Shown piece by piece: positions 1 to 8,376 of a DNA stretch of 64,000 nucleotides. Every line of letters begins with the position of its first letter. The first letter of the stretch is position 1. Under the pieces are notes generated by a model. It was given only the letters and a program-made list of their open reading frames with translations. It ran no database searches and had not been told where the DNA came from. Source of the DNA: Planctomycetota bacterium. GTDB lineage: Bacteria > Planctomycetota > UBA1135. The translations under genes were made by a program, and so were the position numbers. The DNA lies in the NCBI GenBank assembly GCA_021776795.1, contig JAJFFC010000028.1, positions 151,997 through 215,996 on the forward strand, read 5' to 3'.

Positions 1-52
1 CTAACAGGGGACTGGCCATCGTGGTGCGCAGAGGGGCTACAATGCTCGGTCC

Positions 53-1606
53 ATGAGTTCGACCGCGACCCCATCAACCGACCTCTCTTTCCTTGCTGAA
101 TTGGGCCTCGAAGGCCTGCAGCCAGGCGCCTATGCCGGCCAATGGCTGGAATGCGGCGGCGAAGAGCTAGAAGTCTTCACCCCATCCACCGGCGAGTTGA
201 TTGGCCGCGTCAAGCAGGCCAACGCTGCTGATTATGAAAAGGTAGCCTCTGCCGCCCAGGAGGCCTTCTTGCGCTGGCGCCAACTGCCTGCGCCATTGCG
301 CGGCGAGTATGTGCGTTTGTGCGGCGAAGAAATGCGCAAGCACAAAGATGTGCTCGGCAAGATTGTCTCGCTCGAAATGGGCAAGATCTTGCAAGAAGGT
401 TTGGGCGAGGTCCAGGAAGCGATTGACATCGCCGACTTTGCGGTGGGCCAGTCGCGCATGCTTTACGGCTTGTCGCTCCATTCCGAGCGTCCGGAACACG
501 CCATGCGCGAACAGTGGCACCCGATGGGTGTGGTTGGCGTGATCTCCGCGTTCAACTTCCCGTCTGCAGTGTGGGCATGGAACTCCATGCTCGCCATGAT
601 CTGCGGTGATTCCTGCATCTGGAAGCCATCGTGGAAGACTCCCTTGACCGCGATCGCCATGACCAAGGTTTGCGCCAAGGTTCTCGAGCCCGCCGGTCTC
701 GGCGCCGTGCTCTCCATGGTGATTGGTTCCGACCAAGAAGTCGGTGAGTTGCTCACGGGGGACGCGCGCATCCCTCTGGTTTCGGCCACGGGTTCGAGCC
801 GCATGGGCCAGCATGTTGCGGCCAAAGTTGCCGGTCGCTTCGGCAAGACCATCTTGGAGCTTGGCGGAAACAACGCGGTGGTGGTCATGGAAGACGCCGA
901 CCTCGAAATGGCCGCGCGCGCGATTGCGTTTGGTTCGGTCGGTACTGCCGGTCAGCGTTGCACCTCGACGCGCCGCGTGTTGGTGCAAAAGGGCGTGAAG
1001 CTACCACTCGTCAGCCGTCTGCTCGAGCTGTATGAAAAGGTCAACATCGGTCACCCCTTGGCCGAGGGAACTCTCATGGGCCCCTTGATTGATCAAGATG
1101 CCATCGACTCCGTGCACGCGGCGATTGCCCGCGTCAAGGAGCTTGGCGGTGAGATTCTTTGCGGCGGCGAAGATTACCAGCCAGAGGGTTGCGAAGGCGG
1201 TTTCTACATGACGCCTGCCATCGCAACTGCTGAGAACCACTGGGATGTGGTGCAGAATGAAACCTTCGGTCCGATTCTGTACATCATCGAGGTCGATGAC
1301 CTAGATGACGCCATCCGCATCCACAACGATGTCCCGCAAGGCCTGAGCTCGGCCATCTTCACCTTGGATATGCGCAAGGCAGAAATGTTCTTGTCGGCCG
1401 TGGGTTCGGACTGTGGTATCGCCAACGTCAACATTGGCACTTCCGGCGCCGAGATCGGTGGGGCCTTTGGTGGCGAGAAAGAAACCGGTGGCGGACGCGA
1501 GTCTGGCTCCGACGCATGGAAGGCCTACATGCGCCGCCAAACCAACACCGTGAACTACGGCACCGAGTTGCCACTGGCGCAGGGTATTGAGTTCGACATC
1601 GACTAA
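53..1606 (+). CDS. ALDH7-type aldehyde dehydrogenase (aminoadipate semialdehyde / piperideine-6-carboxylate dehydrogenase-like)
   Basis: NAD(P)-dependent oxidation of an aldehyde to a carboxylate in the cytoplasm. The 517-residue length is normal for the family. Visible signatures are the FNFPS substrate/cofactor loop, the ELGGNNA motif holding the general base Glu269, and AGQRCTSTRR carrying the catalytic Cys303. The NNA and TSTRR variants are typical of the ALDH7 (antiquitin/AmaB) branch, which acts on aminoadipate semialdehyde in lysine breakdown; that substrate is inferred from the family only, since no other lysine-degradation gene is nearby. A TACAAT hexamer at 38-43 could be a -10 box, which would leave a very short leader. 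The gene converges on the minus-strand gene ending at 1640. Confidence 0.9.
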   Translation: MSSTATPSTDLSFLAELGLEGLQPGAYAGQWLECGGEELEVFTPSTGELIGRVKQANAADYEKVASAAQEAFLRWRQLPAPLRGEYVRLCGEEMRKHKDVLGKIVSLEMGKILQEGLGEVQEAIDIADFAVGQSRMLYGLSLHSERPEHAMREQWHPMGVVGVISAFNFPSAVWAWNSMLAMICGDSCIWKPSWKTPLTAIAMTKVCAKVLEPAGLGAVLSMVIGSDQEVGELLTGDARIPLVSATGSSRMGQHVAAKVAGRFGKTILELGGNNAVVVMEDADLEMAARAIAFGSVGTAGQRCTSTRRVLVQKGVKLPLVSRLLELYEKVNIGHPLAEGTLMGPLIDQDAIDSVHAAIARVKELGGEILCGGEDYQPEGCEGGFYMTPAIATAENHWDVVQNETFGPILYIIEVDDLDDAIRIHNDVPQGLSSAIFTLDMRKAEMFLSAVGSDCGIANVNIGTSGAEIGGAFGGEKETGGGRESGSDAWKAYMRRQTNTVNYGTELPLAQGIEFDID

Positions 1607-1626
1607 GTCTTCGCCTGTCGAACACC

Positions 1627-1653
1627 AAGAAGGAGGGCCTTAGGGCCCTTCTT
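1627..1653. terminator. Inverted repeat between convergent genes, possible bidirectional terminator
   Basis: AAGAAGG and GGCC on the left pair with GGCC and CTTCTT on the right around a TTAG loop, with a small bulge on the left arm. It lies between two convergent genes and covers the stop codon of the minus-strand one. No clean T-run follows on either strand, so termination strength is uncertain. Confidence 0.4.
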
Positions 1654-2839
1654 CCAATTGAGGGAAGGCACTGCGCGGATAGCGTTGCGCGCGCACTAAG
1701 GAAGCGACGCGACCGTCTTCCACCGGGTGGAAATACTCCCACACCACTTCGCCCTCGGTAGTCACTTCGAGTGCATGCCCGCTATCGGAGTTGAGTAGCA
1801 AGGTGTTGCCATTATTCAGGCGCTGGGAGGAGCCGCGGGCAATGGTGAAGATGTCTTGCGGATTTGGCGCCTGCCATTCCCAAACGATTTCTTTGGTATC
1901 CGGATCGACTTCGACCACGCGACTGCGGCGATGCGCCAAACCATTGTCGAAGATCATCAGGTTGCCGTTGGCGAGCACGGTCGCATCGTGCGGGCCGGAA
2001 AGCTCGCCTTGGCCCCAACTCCACAATACTTGCCCCGTTTCCGGTCGCACGATGGCCATCGCGTCTTGATGGCGCATGGAAACCAGCACATTGCCGACGG
2101 CGAATAGCGGGTGCTTCTTCGCATCGTGTTCGCGCATCCAGTAGATGGAGTTGGCGTGCAACAAATCCAGTTGGTCTTTGCGCTTCTTGCCATCTCCAGG
2201 GCGAATTTCGACCTCCTTGAAGGTGAACACATCGGGGTCGCTCGACAGCATTTGCAGCATTGAGTGAACTTCTAGAACGGTTCCCTTTTCGTCGAGAACG
2301 ACCAGGGAGTCATCGCGTACTTCGACCTCGTCATCACCTTGAGTGAATTCAGGCAGGCTGTTCCAAGAAAAGATCAAGGCTGTGAGGCGGCCATCCTCGC
2401 GCTGGTCGGCGTCGTGGTGGAATTCGATGTCGCCAACGCGAAACAAGACCTTGCTGTCCCAACTGAGGTAGAGAAGGGTGGGAGTGTCCTCGTCAATGGC
2501 GGCGACCAGAATGCTGCCATCCTTCAATAACTGCGCGTGCCCCCAAACCTTGGTCGGGAGTACCCATTCGTGAACTAGCTTTCCTGTCTCGTCCAATAAG
2601 AATGCTCGGCCGCCACGATGGACAGTCATCATTGTCAGGCCCGGGGCGACGGCGTCTGCGCGATGCACCACCACGCCCTGGGGGCGGTCACTGGTGGCAT
2701 CGACCGAATCGGTGTAGCCCAGTTGCTGCAGAGACCCTATGTCGGAAAGGCCATCGTTCCGAGGCATGGGCTCAGACTTGCCGCAGCTTGTGAGCAGGCA
2801 GGCAACAGGCAGGACTAGAAGAGGGAAGGGGTGGCGCAT
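1640..2839 (-). CDS. Arylsulfotransferase (ASST)-family lipoprotein, beta-propeller
   Basis: Secreted or periplasmic six-bladed propeller-type protein of about 399 residues. I place the start at 2839, where MRHPFPLLVLPVACLLTSCG gives a lipoprotein signal with Cys after the LLTS lipobox; an in-frame upstream extension to 2953 encodes a proline/arginine-rich stretch and looks non-coding. The body has repeated short strand units (ETGKLVHEWVLP, DGSILVAA, NGNTLLLNSDSG, TTEGEVVWEY), typical of ASST_2/ASST-like proteins, plus conserved His residues (VWGHAQLL, FHHDADQ, GPHDATVL). Aryl sulfotransferase activity is inferred from the fold; many relatives are uncharacterised. It is preceded on the same strand by a beta-barrel gene with its own terminator, so it is probably transcribed separately. 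Confidence 0.65.
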   Translation of the reverse strand: MRHPFPLLVLPVACLLTSCGKSEPMPRNDGLSDIGSLQQLGYTDSVDATSDRPQGVVVHRADAVAPGLTMMTVHRGGRAFLLDETGKLVHEWVLPTKVWGHAQLLKDGSILVAAIDEDTPTLLYLSWDSKVLFRVGDIEFHHDADQREDGRLTALIFSWNSLPEFTQGDDEVEVRDDSLVVLDEKGTVLEVHSMLQMLSSDPDVFTFKEVEIRPGDGKKRKDQLDLLHANSIYWMREHDAKKHPLFAVGNVLVSMRHQDAMAIVRPETGQVLWSWGQGELSGPHDATVLANGNLMIFDNGLAHRRSRVVEVDPDTKEIVWEWQAPNPQDIFTIARGSSQRLNNGNTLLLNSDSGHALEVTTEGEVVWEYFHPVEDGRVASLVRAQRYPRSAFPQLEEGP

Positions 2840-2843
2840 GGGC

Positions 2844-2880
2844 AAAGAAAAGGCCGGAAGAGGTTGCCCCCTTCCAGCCT
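2844..2880 (-). terminator. Rho-independent terminator of the beta-barrel gene
   Basis: On the minus strand AGGCTGGAAG pairs with CTTCCGGCCT (one G-T pair) around a GC-containing loop, directly followed by TTTTCTTT. It sits just after the stop of the gene ending at 2901 and before the lipoprotein start at 2839. Confidence 0.75.
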
Positions 2881-2900
2881 GGTGCGGTCTAGAAGACGGC

Positions 2901-3461
2901 TTAGTTGCCGTAGAAGATCGAGTAGAACAAGCTGGCGTACACACCGGAGACATCGACGTCGGAGTTGTCGAAGCTCTGCATGCGATACTCGAGGCCGAGG
3001 TCGATGCTGGTGCTTGCGGTGAACATGTGGCTGACGCCGGCGCCGAGACCGTACTCGACTAGGTCGTCGTCGGTGGTGCCGTTGTCTTCGTTACCGATAC
3101 CGACGAAAGCCGAAACCCATGGGCGCATTTGCGAGCGGTTGTCCCAGTAGTAACGACCGTAAACGTCAGCGGTCCACATGGTGGCGTTGGTGGCACCAAT
3201 TTCCGTGTCGGTGTAGCCAATCTGGACACCGGCTTCGACGTCTGGGCGGACGAACCAACCATGGGCGAAGTTGACGCGCAGGGCGTCGGTGTCGACGTCG
3301 GCCAGACCTGGGGTCTCGCGGGTGCTCGACTCAAACTGGTTCACACCAAGCGAAGCGCGGTGCATGCCAGTGACGAAAGGAGTAGATGGGTTCTGACCTT
3401 GCGACAGCGAGCAGCTGACACTCAGCAGGGGGAGTGCAAGAAAGATGAGGAGTTTGTTCAT
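2901..3461 (-). CDS. Small outer-membrane beta-barrel protein
   Basis: 186-residue exported protein. I start it at 3461 (MNKLLIFLALPLLSVSCSLS), which gives a signal peptide with a possible lipoprotein cysteine; the longer open frame to 3551 runs into the divergent neighbour's leader. The mature part alternates aromatic and polar residues in strand-like units (LRVNFAHGWFVRPD, VEAGVQIGYTDTE, WTADVYGRYYWD, IDLGLEYRMQS) and ends YSIFYGN, as in OmpA/opacity-type eight-stranded barrels. The function is unknown; pore, adhesin or structural roles are all possible. It diverges from the hydrolase at 3550, and a terminator at 2844-2880 closes it. Confidence 0.7.
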   Translation of the reverse strand: MNKLLIFLALPLLSVSCSLSQGQNPSTPFVTGMHRASLGVNQFESSTRETPGLADVDTDALRVNFAHGWFVRPDVEAGVQIGYTDTEIGATNATMWTADVYGRYYWDNRSQMRPWVSAFVGIGNEDNGTTDDDLVEYGLGAGVSHMFTASTSIDLGLEYRMQSFDNSDVDVSGVYASLFYSIFYGN

Positions 3462-3549
3462 GAGCCTTGGGGCCGCTAGTGCAGCCAAGGCGCCAAGGAT
3501 AATCGCGCGAGGGCTCCCGCTCCACCACCCGCGGCCGCGATAATCCGGC

Positions 3550-4422
3550 ATGTCCAGCGATTCCCGCTCTCCGCGTCGTCTAGAGGTCCAACAGAGCCGT
3601 CTCCCGCTTGCCTTGTGGGATTACGGAAATGAGATCGGCCAGAGCCCGGTGCTGTTCTTGCATGGTTTTCTCGACACCGCGCGCTCTTTCGAAGACCTAG
3701 CGTGGCTCATAGCCGACGAGGTGCGGCCGATGTGTTTGGATTGGCGCGGGCATGGCGGTTCGGCGTGGGCGCACGCAGACGCCGGCTACCATCAACTCGA
3801 TCACCTGCGCGACTTGTTGTGCGTGTTGGAGGAACTCAGCCAGCGCAGCTTGGCGCCAAAGATGATCGTGGCGCATTCCATGGGTGGGACTCTGGCCTTG
3901 ATGGCAGCGGCCTTTGCCCCGCACCTGGTGCCGCGCTTGCTGGTGTTGGATTGCCTCGGAGGTTACCCGGTGACCCCAGAGAAGCGAGTGGAGCAAATGC
4001 GTGCCTATGCCGCGCATGCGGTGCAGCCAGCGAAAGACTTTCGCCCCTTTGCTTCCCGCAAAAAAGCGATTGCCCGCATTCAGCACAATAACCCCGGGCT
4101 TTCGACCGAAGGTGCAGAGCGTATGGCGCGGCATTATTTCCGAGAAGAGGAAGGGCAACTGCTTTCGCGACAAGACCCGCGTTTGCGCGGTCCCAACCCA
4201 TACCGCTTTAGCGAAGAGGATTGGTTGGCGATTTTGGCCAACATCACCTGCCCGGTACATGTGCTCGCACCTGAGCAGGGCTACTTGCATCGGCATGATG
4301 TGCAGGCACGCATGGAGGCCTTGGCGGCAGCTACGCGCAAGGATATCGAAGGCATCGGCCATCACGTGCATGTGGAGTGCCCAGAGCGTATCGCCGAAGA
4401 AATTCGCCAATTTCTTGGTTAA
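3550..4422 (+). CDS. Alpha/beta-hydrolase fold protein
   Basis: 290-residue cytoplasmic hydrolase of the AB_hydrolase_1 type. HGFLDTARSF forms the oxyanion-hole loop, AHSMGG is the nucleophile elbow with the catalytic Ser, and GHHVHVECPERIAEEI carries the catalytic His near the C terminus. The substrate cannot be told; relatives include esterases, lipases and haloalkane dehalogenase-like enzymes. Its ATG is 88 bp from the divergent start at 3461. The next gene starts 10 bp after the stop, so the two may share a transcript. Confidence 0.8.
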   Translation: MSSDSRSPRRLEVQQSRLPLALWDYGNEIGQSPVLFLHGFLDTARSFEDLAWLIADEVRPMCLDWRGHGGSAWAHADAGYHQLDHLRDLLCVLEELSQRSLAPKMIVAHSMGGTLALMAAAFAPHLVPRLLVLDCLGGYPVTPEKRVEQMRAYAAHAVQPAKDFRPFASRKKAIARIQHNNPGLSTEGAERMARHYFREEEGQLLSRQDPRLRGPNPYRFSEEDWLAILANITCPVHVLAPEQGYLHRHDVQARMEALAAATRKDIEGIGHHVHVECPERIAEEIRQFLG

Positions 4423-4431
4423 CAAAAGCGA

Positions 4432-5205
4432 GTGAGACGGCACTTAGCCTATATGCTCACTCTCTTACTCAGTATTTCGGCGGCGCAATTGCCGCCCACC
4501 ACCTTGTGGACTCCTGCCGTGCATGAGTTCAAGGGGCCTCCAGCGGCTTGTCAGCCCTTTGCGATTGGCGATGCCGCTTCCCTGCCTTGGAACGAGGGCG
4601 CCTTTGGGATTGATTCCGGGTTTTCGACCTCGAAGTTAGTGCCGATGACGCGCAAGCTGCTCGATGGCCAATCCGACGCCCTGGTACGCATGGAAACCCT
4701 GCGTCGCGCAGTCATCTATGCTGTAGGCGTGGGTGATTATGGGAAAAAGGCGCGGCCTTCGGCGGAGGCACGCAAACTACATACGCAAGCATTGATTTTA
4801 ATGCTGCAGGAACGTGCGCTTGCGGTGCATCTTGGCGAGCAAGCCGCAACCACCGCTCAAGCCATGTCACCAATGTTCGACTTGGGTTATGCCTTGGCTG
4901 CGATTCGCCAACTCGATGGCGTCAGCAAAGTGCCCACCGGATTTGCTTCTGGGGAACAGGAGTTAACCAAAAGCGTGGCTTGGTCGGGAGCTTCGGCAGC
5001 CATGCATTTAGGTGCCGGCTTAGGCTTGTGGCTCAGTCGCGACCAAGAATTGCGCGATCAACATTTCCTACAGGCAGCCACGATGGCGCCAAAACAAAGC
5101 AACGGCTTTCAGCAAAACCTAAACGACTGCGCGAAGCGTTTCTTCAATCTCAAGAGCCACGAAGCCCTCAAGGAAACCCTTCACGAGAGGCTTGCCAAGG
5201 TCTAA
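4432..5205 (+). CDS. Exported protein of unknown function upstream of an ECF sigma factor
   Basis: 257 residues from a GTG start; an in-frame ATG at 4453 is an alternative that still leaves a hydrophobic segment. The N terminus (LAYMLTLLLSISAAQ) is a signal peptide. The rest is mostly helical, with no motif I recognise. The gene ends 14 bp inside the sigma-factor gene, so the three genes 4432-6465 are probably co-transcribed. A role linked to the sigma/FecR pair is inferred only from this overlap. Confidence 0.6.
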   Translation: MRRHLAYMLTLLLSISAAQLPPTTLWTPAVHEFKGPPAACQPFAIGDAASLPWNEGAFGIDSGFSTSKLVPMTRKLLDGQSDALVRMETLRRAVIYAVGVGDYGKKARPSAEARKLHTQALILMLQERALAVHLGEQAATTAQAMSPMFDLGYALAAIRQLDGVSKVPTGFASGEQELTKSVAWSGASAAMHLGAGLGLWLSRDQELRDQHFLQAATMAPKQSNGFQQNLNDCAKRFFNLKSHEALKETLHERLAKV

Positions 5206-5764
5206 ACCCACTGCCTCTGCCACTGGCGGAGATATAGACGAGCTGCCGGATGGGAATCTCATCACGGCAGCTCGCGAGGGGGACCAAACGGCCTTTTCGA
5301 TTTTGATGCAACGCCACGCCGCCACCATGCGCGCTTATTTGCATGCCTTTTTGCCGCCGCACGAAATTGATGACCAACTGCAAGAAACGACGCTGGCGAT
5401 TTGGCGCGGCTTGTCCATATTGCGCACCACAAACCGCCCTGTGCCGTGGATGTTAGGCATTGCTCGGCATCGCGCCTTGCGTGCCTTGCGCCAGCGGCAT
5501 AAAGCACCGGCCTCTTTAGCCGAACCAGAACAGCTTGCGGACCGCAGCTCGGGCGGTTCCGGCTTGACAGCTGAAGACTTGTTGCGCATTTTGCAAAAAC
5601 TTCCAGAGGCCTATCGCGTCAGTTTGGCCCTGCGCTTGATAGAGCAGAAGGGGTCGGAGGAAATCGGCAAAGCCCTGGGCATGACTCCAGGATCGGTGCG
5701 CGTCAATCTCACTCGTGGCATGATGCAGTTGCGTCAGCAACTGCTTCGGGAGGGCTACCCATGA
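5192..5764 (+). CDS. ECF-type RNA polymerase sigma factor (Rhodopirellula/Verrucomicrobium type)
   Basis: 190-residue alternative sigma factor. Region 2 shows AAREGDQTAFSILMQRH and EIDDQLQETTLAIWR, the latter corresponding to the core-binding DDxxQET helix. Region 4 shows LPEAYRVSLALRLIEQKG followed by EEIGKALGMTPGSVRVNLTR, the -35-reading helix-turn-helix. The start is TTG, 14 bp inside the preceding gene. The stop overlaps the next ATG (ATGA at 5761), a layout typical of a sigma factor translated together with its regulator. The target promoters cannot be read from the window. Confidence 0.85.
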   Translation: MPRSKPTASATGGDIDELPDGNLITAAREGDQTAFSILMQRHAATMRAYLHAFLPPHEIDDQLQETTLAIWRGLSILRTTNRPVPWMLGIARHRALRALRQRHKAPASLAEPEQLADRSSGGSGLTAEDLLRILQKLPEAYRVSLALRLIEQKGSEEIGKALGMTPGSVRVNLTRGMMQLRQQLLREGYP

Positions 5765-6465
5765 ATCCCAACTATCTCCATGATCCGCATCAGGGGGAAC
5801 CTACCGAGCATGACCAAATGCTGCAGCAGTTGGAGCAGGATTTGTCGGTGTTCCGCCAGGAGGGGGAGTTGTCTCTACCCGAACTGCCACCGCGCGCATT
5901 ACGCAAGGAACGCACGATTTGGCGGATGTTTAGCCTTGGCCTCGCCGGCTCATTGCTGGTCGCGAGCCTGCTATTCGCACTTTCCCTCTTACTGGACCCC
6001 CCTTCTTCGCCTTACGCTGTGCGCAGTCAGTCCGCCCTAATGGTCAATGGCGCGAAATGGACAGAAAAGCAGAGATTGCCCTTTGACAGTGTGTTGCAAA
6101 CCACCGCCGATGGCTCCTGTGTCATGACTGTGGGCAATGTCGGTGCCGCAACATTGACGGGGGAGAGTCGTGTGCAGATTCTTTCGCCCTTAGATGCCTA
6201 CGGCGACGGTCGCTACCGCCTCATGCTCGATTACGGCAACTTAGAAGTCTACGTCAATGCTCCAGCGCAAGCCTTCTTAATCGAAACGCCTTGGTTCCAA
6301 GTTTGGGATCTCGGCTGCCATTACGAACTGCAACTCGATGCTGAGGGCAATGGGAGTCTCGCCGTATTCTCCGGTGCCGTGCGCTGGCAGAGCCAGGAAC
6401 AGAGTGTTCGCCTCGACGCCGGGGAATCACTCACCATTCTTGCTGGGCAGGCACAGACCAACTAG
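5761..6465 (+). CDS. FecR-domain membrane protein, probable anti-sigma partner
   Basis: 234 residues. The N-terminal about 60 residues are cytoplasmic, a single membrane helix lies around residues 60-80 (LGLAGSLLVASLLFALSLLL), and the C-terminal part is a FecR-like beta domain (LMVNGAKWTEKQRLPFDSVLQT, GESRVQIL, NLEVYVNAPAQAFLIETPW, GSLAVFSGAVRWQS). In FecR systems such proteins hold and release an ECF sigma factor in response to an outside signal. Here the ATGA overlap with the sigma gene supports that pairing. No TonB-dependent receptor is adjacent, as is usual for the planctomycete version. Confidence 0.75.
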   Translation: MNPNYLHDPHQGEPTEHDQMLQQLEQDLSVFRQEGELSLPELPPRALRKERTIWRMFSLGLAGSLLVASLLFALSLLLDPPSSPYAVRSQSALMVNGAKWTEKQRLPFDSVLQTTADGSCVMTVGNVGAATLTGESRVQILSPLDAYGDGRYRLMLDYGNLEVYVNAPAQAFLIETPWFQVWDLGCHYELQLDAEGNGSLAVFSGAVRWQSQEQSVRLDAGESLTILAGQAQTN

Positions 6466-8270
6466 TGGGCTTTGGTCCTTTGCTCTTCCTCGCGCCCTAG
6501 TCCCCAAGCCATGGCCAGGGTGTCGCGCAGAATGCTTGGCGTGATGGGTTTTGCTAAGTAAGCAGCAAAACCGGCCTGGCGATACTCGCGTCCACGGCCA
6601 GCGCCGGCTTCGGCGGTTAACAACACCATGCGACAAGCTGCGAGGATTTCATCCGACTGCATCATCATGCCGAGGCGCTTGCCGTCCATATCGGGTAGCT
6701 GATGGTCAATGATGGCCAAGTCGTAGGGGCAAGAATCGTCAAGGTCGACGCGCATCATGCGCAATGCATCTTGGCCCGAGGTCGCGAAGATTGGCTTCAC
6801 GCCCCATTCCATCAGTTGCTCGGCTAAGACGTCGCGGTTGCACTCATTGTCCTCCACCACCAAAGCCTTGAGGCCCGCAAGGTTGCCAGAGAATAGGTTG
6901 TTGACCTTGGGCTCGCGGCTGCGTGGCAGCTTCAAGCTGAACCAGAGGTCGTTGCCGCCATCTTCGGATTGATCAAAGCCGAGTTCACCGCCCATCAAGC
7001 TCAAGATGCGTTGACTCAGGGCTAAACCAAAGCCACTACCATTGTCGTGCTCAGCGGCGGTGAGCGGACGACTGGCATTTGCAATCGTTTCCGAACGCTG
7101 AGCGAGATTGCTTTCGTGATTCCAGTCGCGGACATGGAAGCGCATGGTGGAATCATCCACGGTGCTGTCCAATTCCTCTACATCAATCAAGATATGGCCA
7201 CCGTGGGGGGTGTGGTTAATGGCATTTTTGACCAAACTACCCAGGACTTGCTGAATGCGGCCGGCATCGCCCGTGAAGAAGCGGGGCGTGTCTGGTGCAA
7301 AGCGCAGCAGAATCTCATTGCCATTACCTTCGGCGGCGCCACACAAGTGCTTGGTCACTCCAGCCACAGCGACTTCGATGTCAAAAGGCTTGAGCGTGAA
7401 TTCGAGCTCGCCGGATTCTAGGCGCGAGAAGTCAAGAACGTCTTCTACCAGCTCCATCAGGGCGCGGCCCGAAGCTTGGATGGCATCGGTGTAGTCCTTT
7501 TGTGCTTGGTCCAGCACCGTACTCGACAGCATGCGCGACATGCCTTGAATGCCAGTCAAGGGCACGCGCATTTCGCTACCGACTTTGGCCAAAATCTGAT
7601 TTTGGATTTGCAGGGTTTCGTGAACGCGGCGCTCGGCCTTGGCGCGTGCCTCACGTTCTTGCGCAAGTTGATCCACATGCTCGCGAAGGTGATTTTTGTC
7701 GCGCGCACTCTGGGTCAAGAAGCCATTCATCAAGGCCGCAACACCCACAAGCAACAGCAAGTTCTCAAACATGGTGTAGAGAGCGCGGCTGCGTGGAGGC
7801 AGGGCGTCGGGAATCTCAATCCCGAGATTGGCCAGCTGGCCAAGAATCAACAAACTGGTCAGGCTAATCGCGGCCCAACCCATGGAAGCACGAGCGCCGC
7901 ACAACAAGGCTGCACTCAAAGGGAGCATGGCGTACCAAGCGATGGAAGTCGCTTCGGAGCCGCCGGTATGGAGGCTGACAAAGGTTGCCGCCAAGAACAT
8001 GCCGAAGGTCGCGGTGTGGCCAATCACCGACAGCGGGCGCTCCAGGCGCACCATGTGCCACAGCACCACCGACAAGCCCAGCACCCCGAGCATCGCCAGG
8101 GAAAAGTAGCTGAAGCCCGAACGGGCGTCGTCGACCATATAGAACATGGCGACAATCGCCAGGCCTGCAGCCAAAGCATGGACCAACCGCTTCTCGGCTG
8201 GACAGGGCGGAGCCATCACAGCTTGGGCTGTGGGGGCACCGAACAAGGAGTGGAAGAGGCGGCGGACCAA
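6462..8270 (-). CDS. Membrane hybrid histidine-kinase-like protein with receiver domain, phospho-acceptor His missing
   Basis: 602 residues. About six membrane helices lie within residues 30-185, then a short coiled coil (about 190-225), a HisKA-like domain, an HATPase_c domain and a C-terminal receiver. In the H-box ILAKVGSEMRVPLTGI the usual SHE(I/L)RTPL histidine is Ser232. The N-box is kept (QQVLGSLVKNAINHT, Asn349) and so is the G2 box (GSGFGLALSQ), but the G1 DxGxG motif is replaced by DWNHES at 382. The receiver looks intact, with Asp522 in IIDHQLPDMDG and Lys574 in AKPI. It may be a signalling pseudokinase whose receiver is phosphorylated by another kinase. The start is a TTG at 8270; an ATG at 8216 is possible. 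It converges with the FecR gene, overlapping by 4 bp. Confidence 0.8.
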   Translation of the reverse strand: MVRRLFHSLFGAPTAQAVMAPPCPAEKRLVHALAAGLAIVAMFYMVDDARSGFSYFSLAMLGVLGLSVVLWHMVRLERPLSVIGHTATFGMFLAATFVSLHTGGSEATSIAWYAMLPLSAALLCGARASMGWAAISLTSLLILGQLANLGIEIPDALPPRSRALYTMFENLLLLVGVAALMNGFLTQSARDKNHLREHVDQLAQEREARAKAERRVHETLQIQNQILAKVGSEMRVPLTGIQGMSRMLSSTVLDQAQKDYTDAIQASGRALMELVEDVLDFSRLESGELEFTLKPFDIEVAVAGVTKHLCGAAEGNGNEILLRFAPDTPRFFTGDAGRIQQVLGSLVKNAINHTPHGGHILIDVEELDSTVDDSTMRFHVRDWNHESNLAQRSETIANASRPLTAAEHDNGSGFGLALSQRILSLMGGELGFDQSEDGGNDLWFSLKLPRSREPKVNNLFSGNLAGLKALVVEDNECNRDVLAEQLMEWGVKPIFATSGQDALRMMRVDLDDSCPYDLAIIDHQLPDMDGKRLGMMMQSDEILAACRMVLLTAEAGAGRGREYRQAGFAAYLAKPITPSILRDTLAMAWGLGREEEQRTKAH

Positions 8271-8376
8271 AGCAGACAGGTGGGGGTTGCGCCATCGGCA
8301 AACCGATGGCCCGTTTCCATTTCGGCCAACTCAGGGTTAAACCTGAAGCCTTGCTGCCGCATCTGTAGCATTTGAC

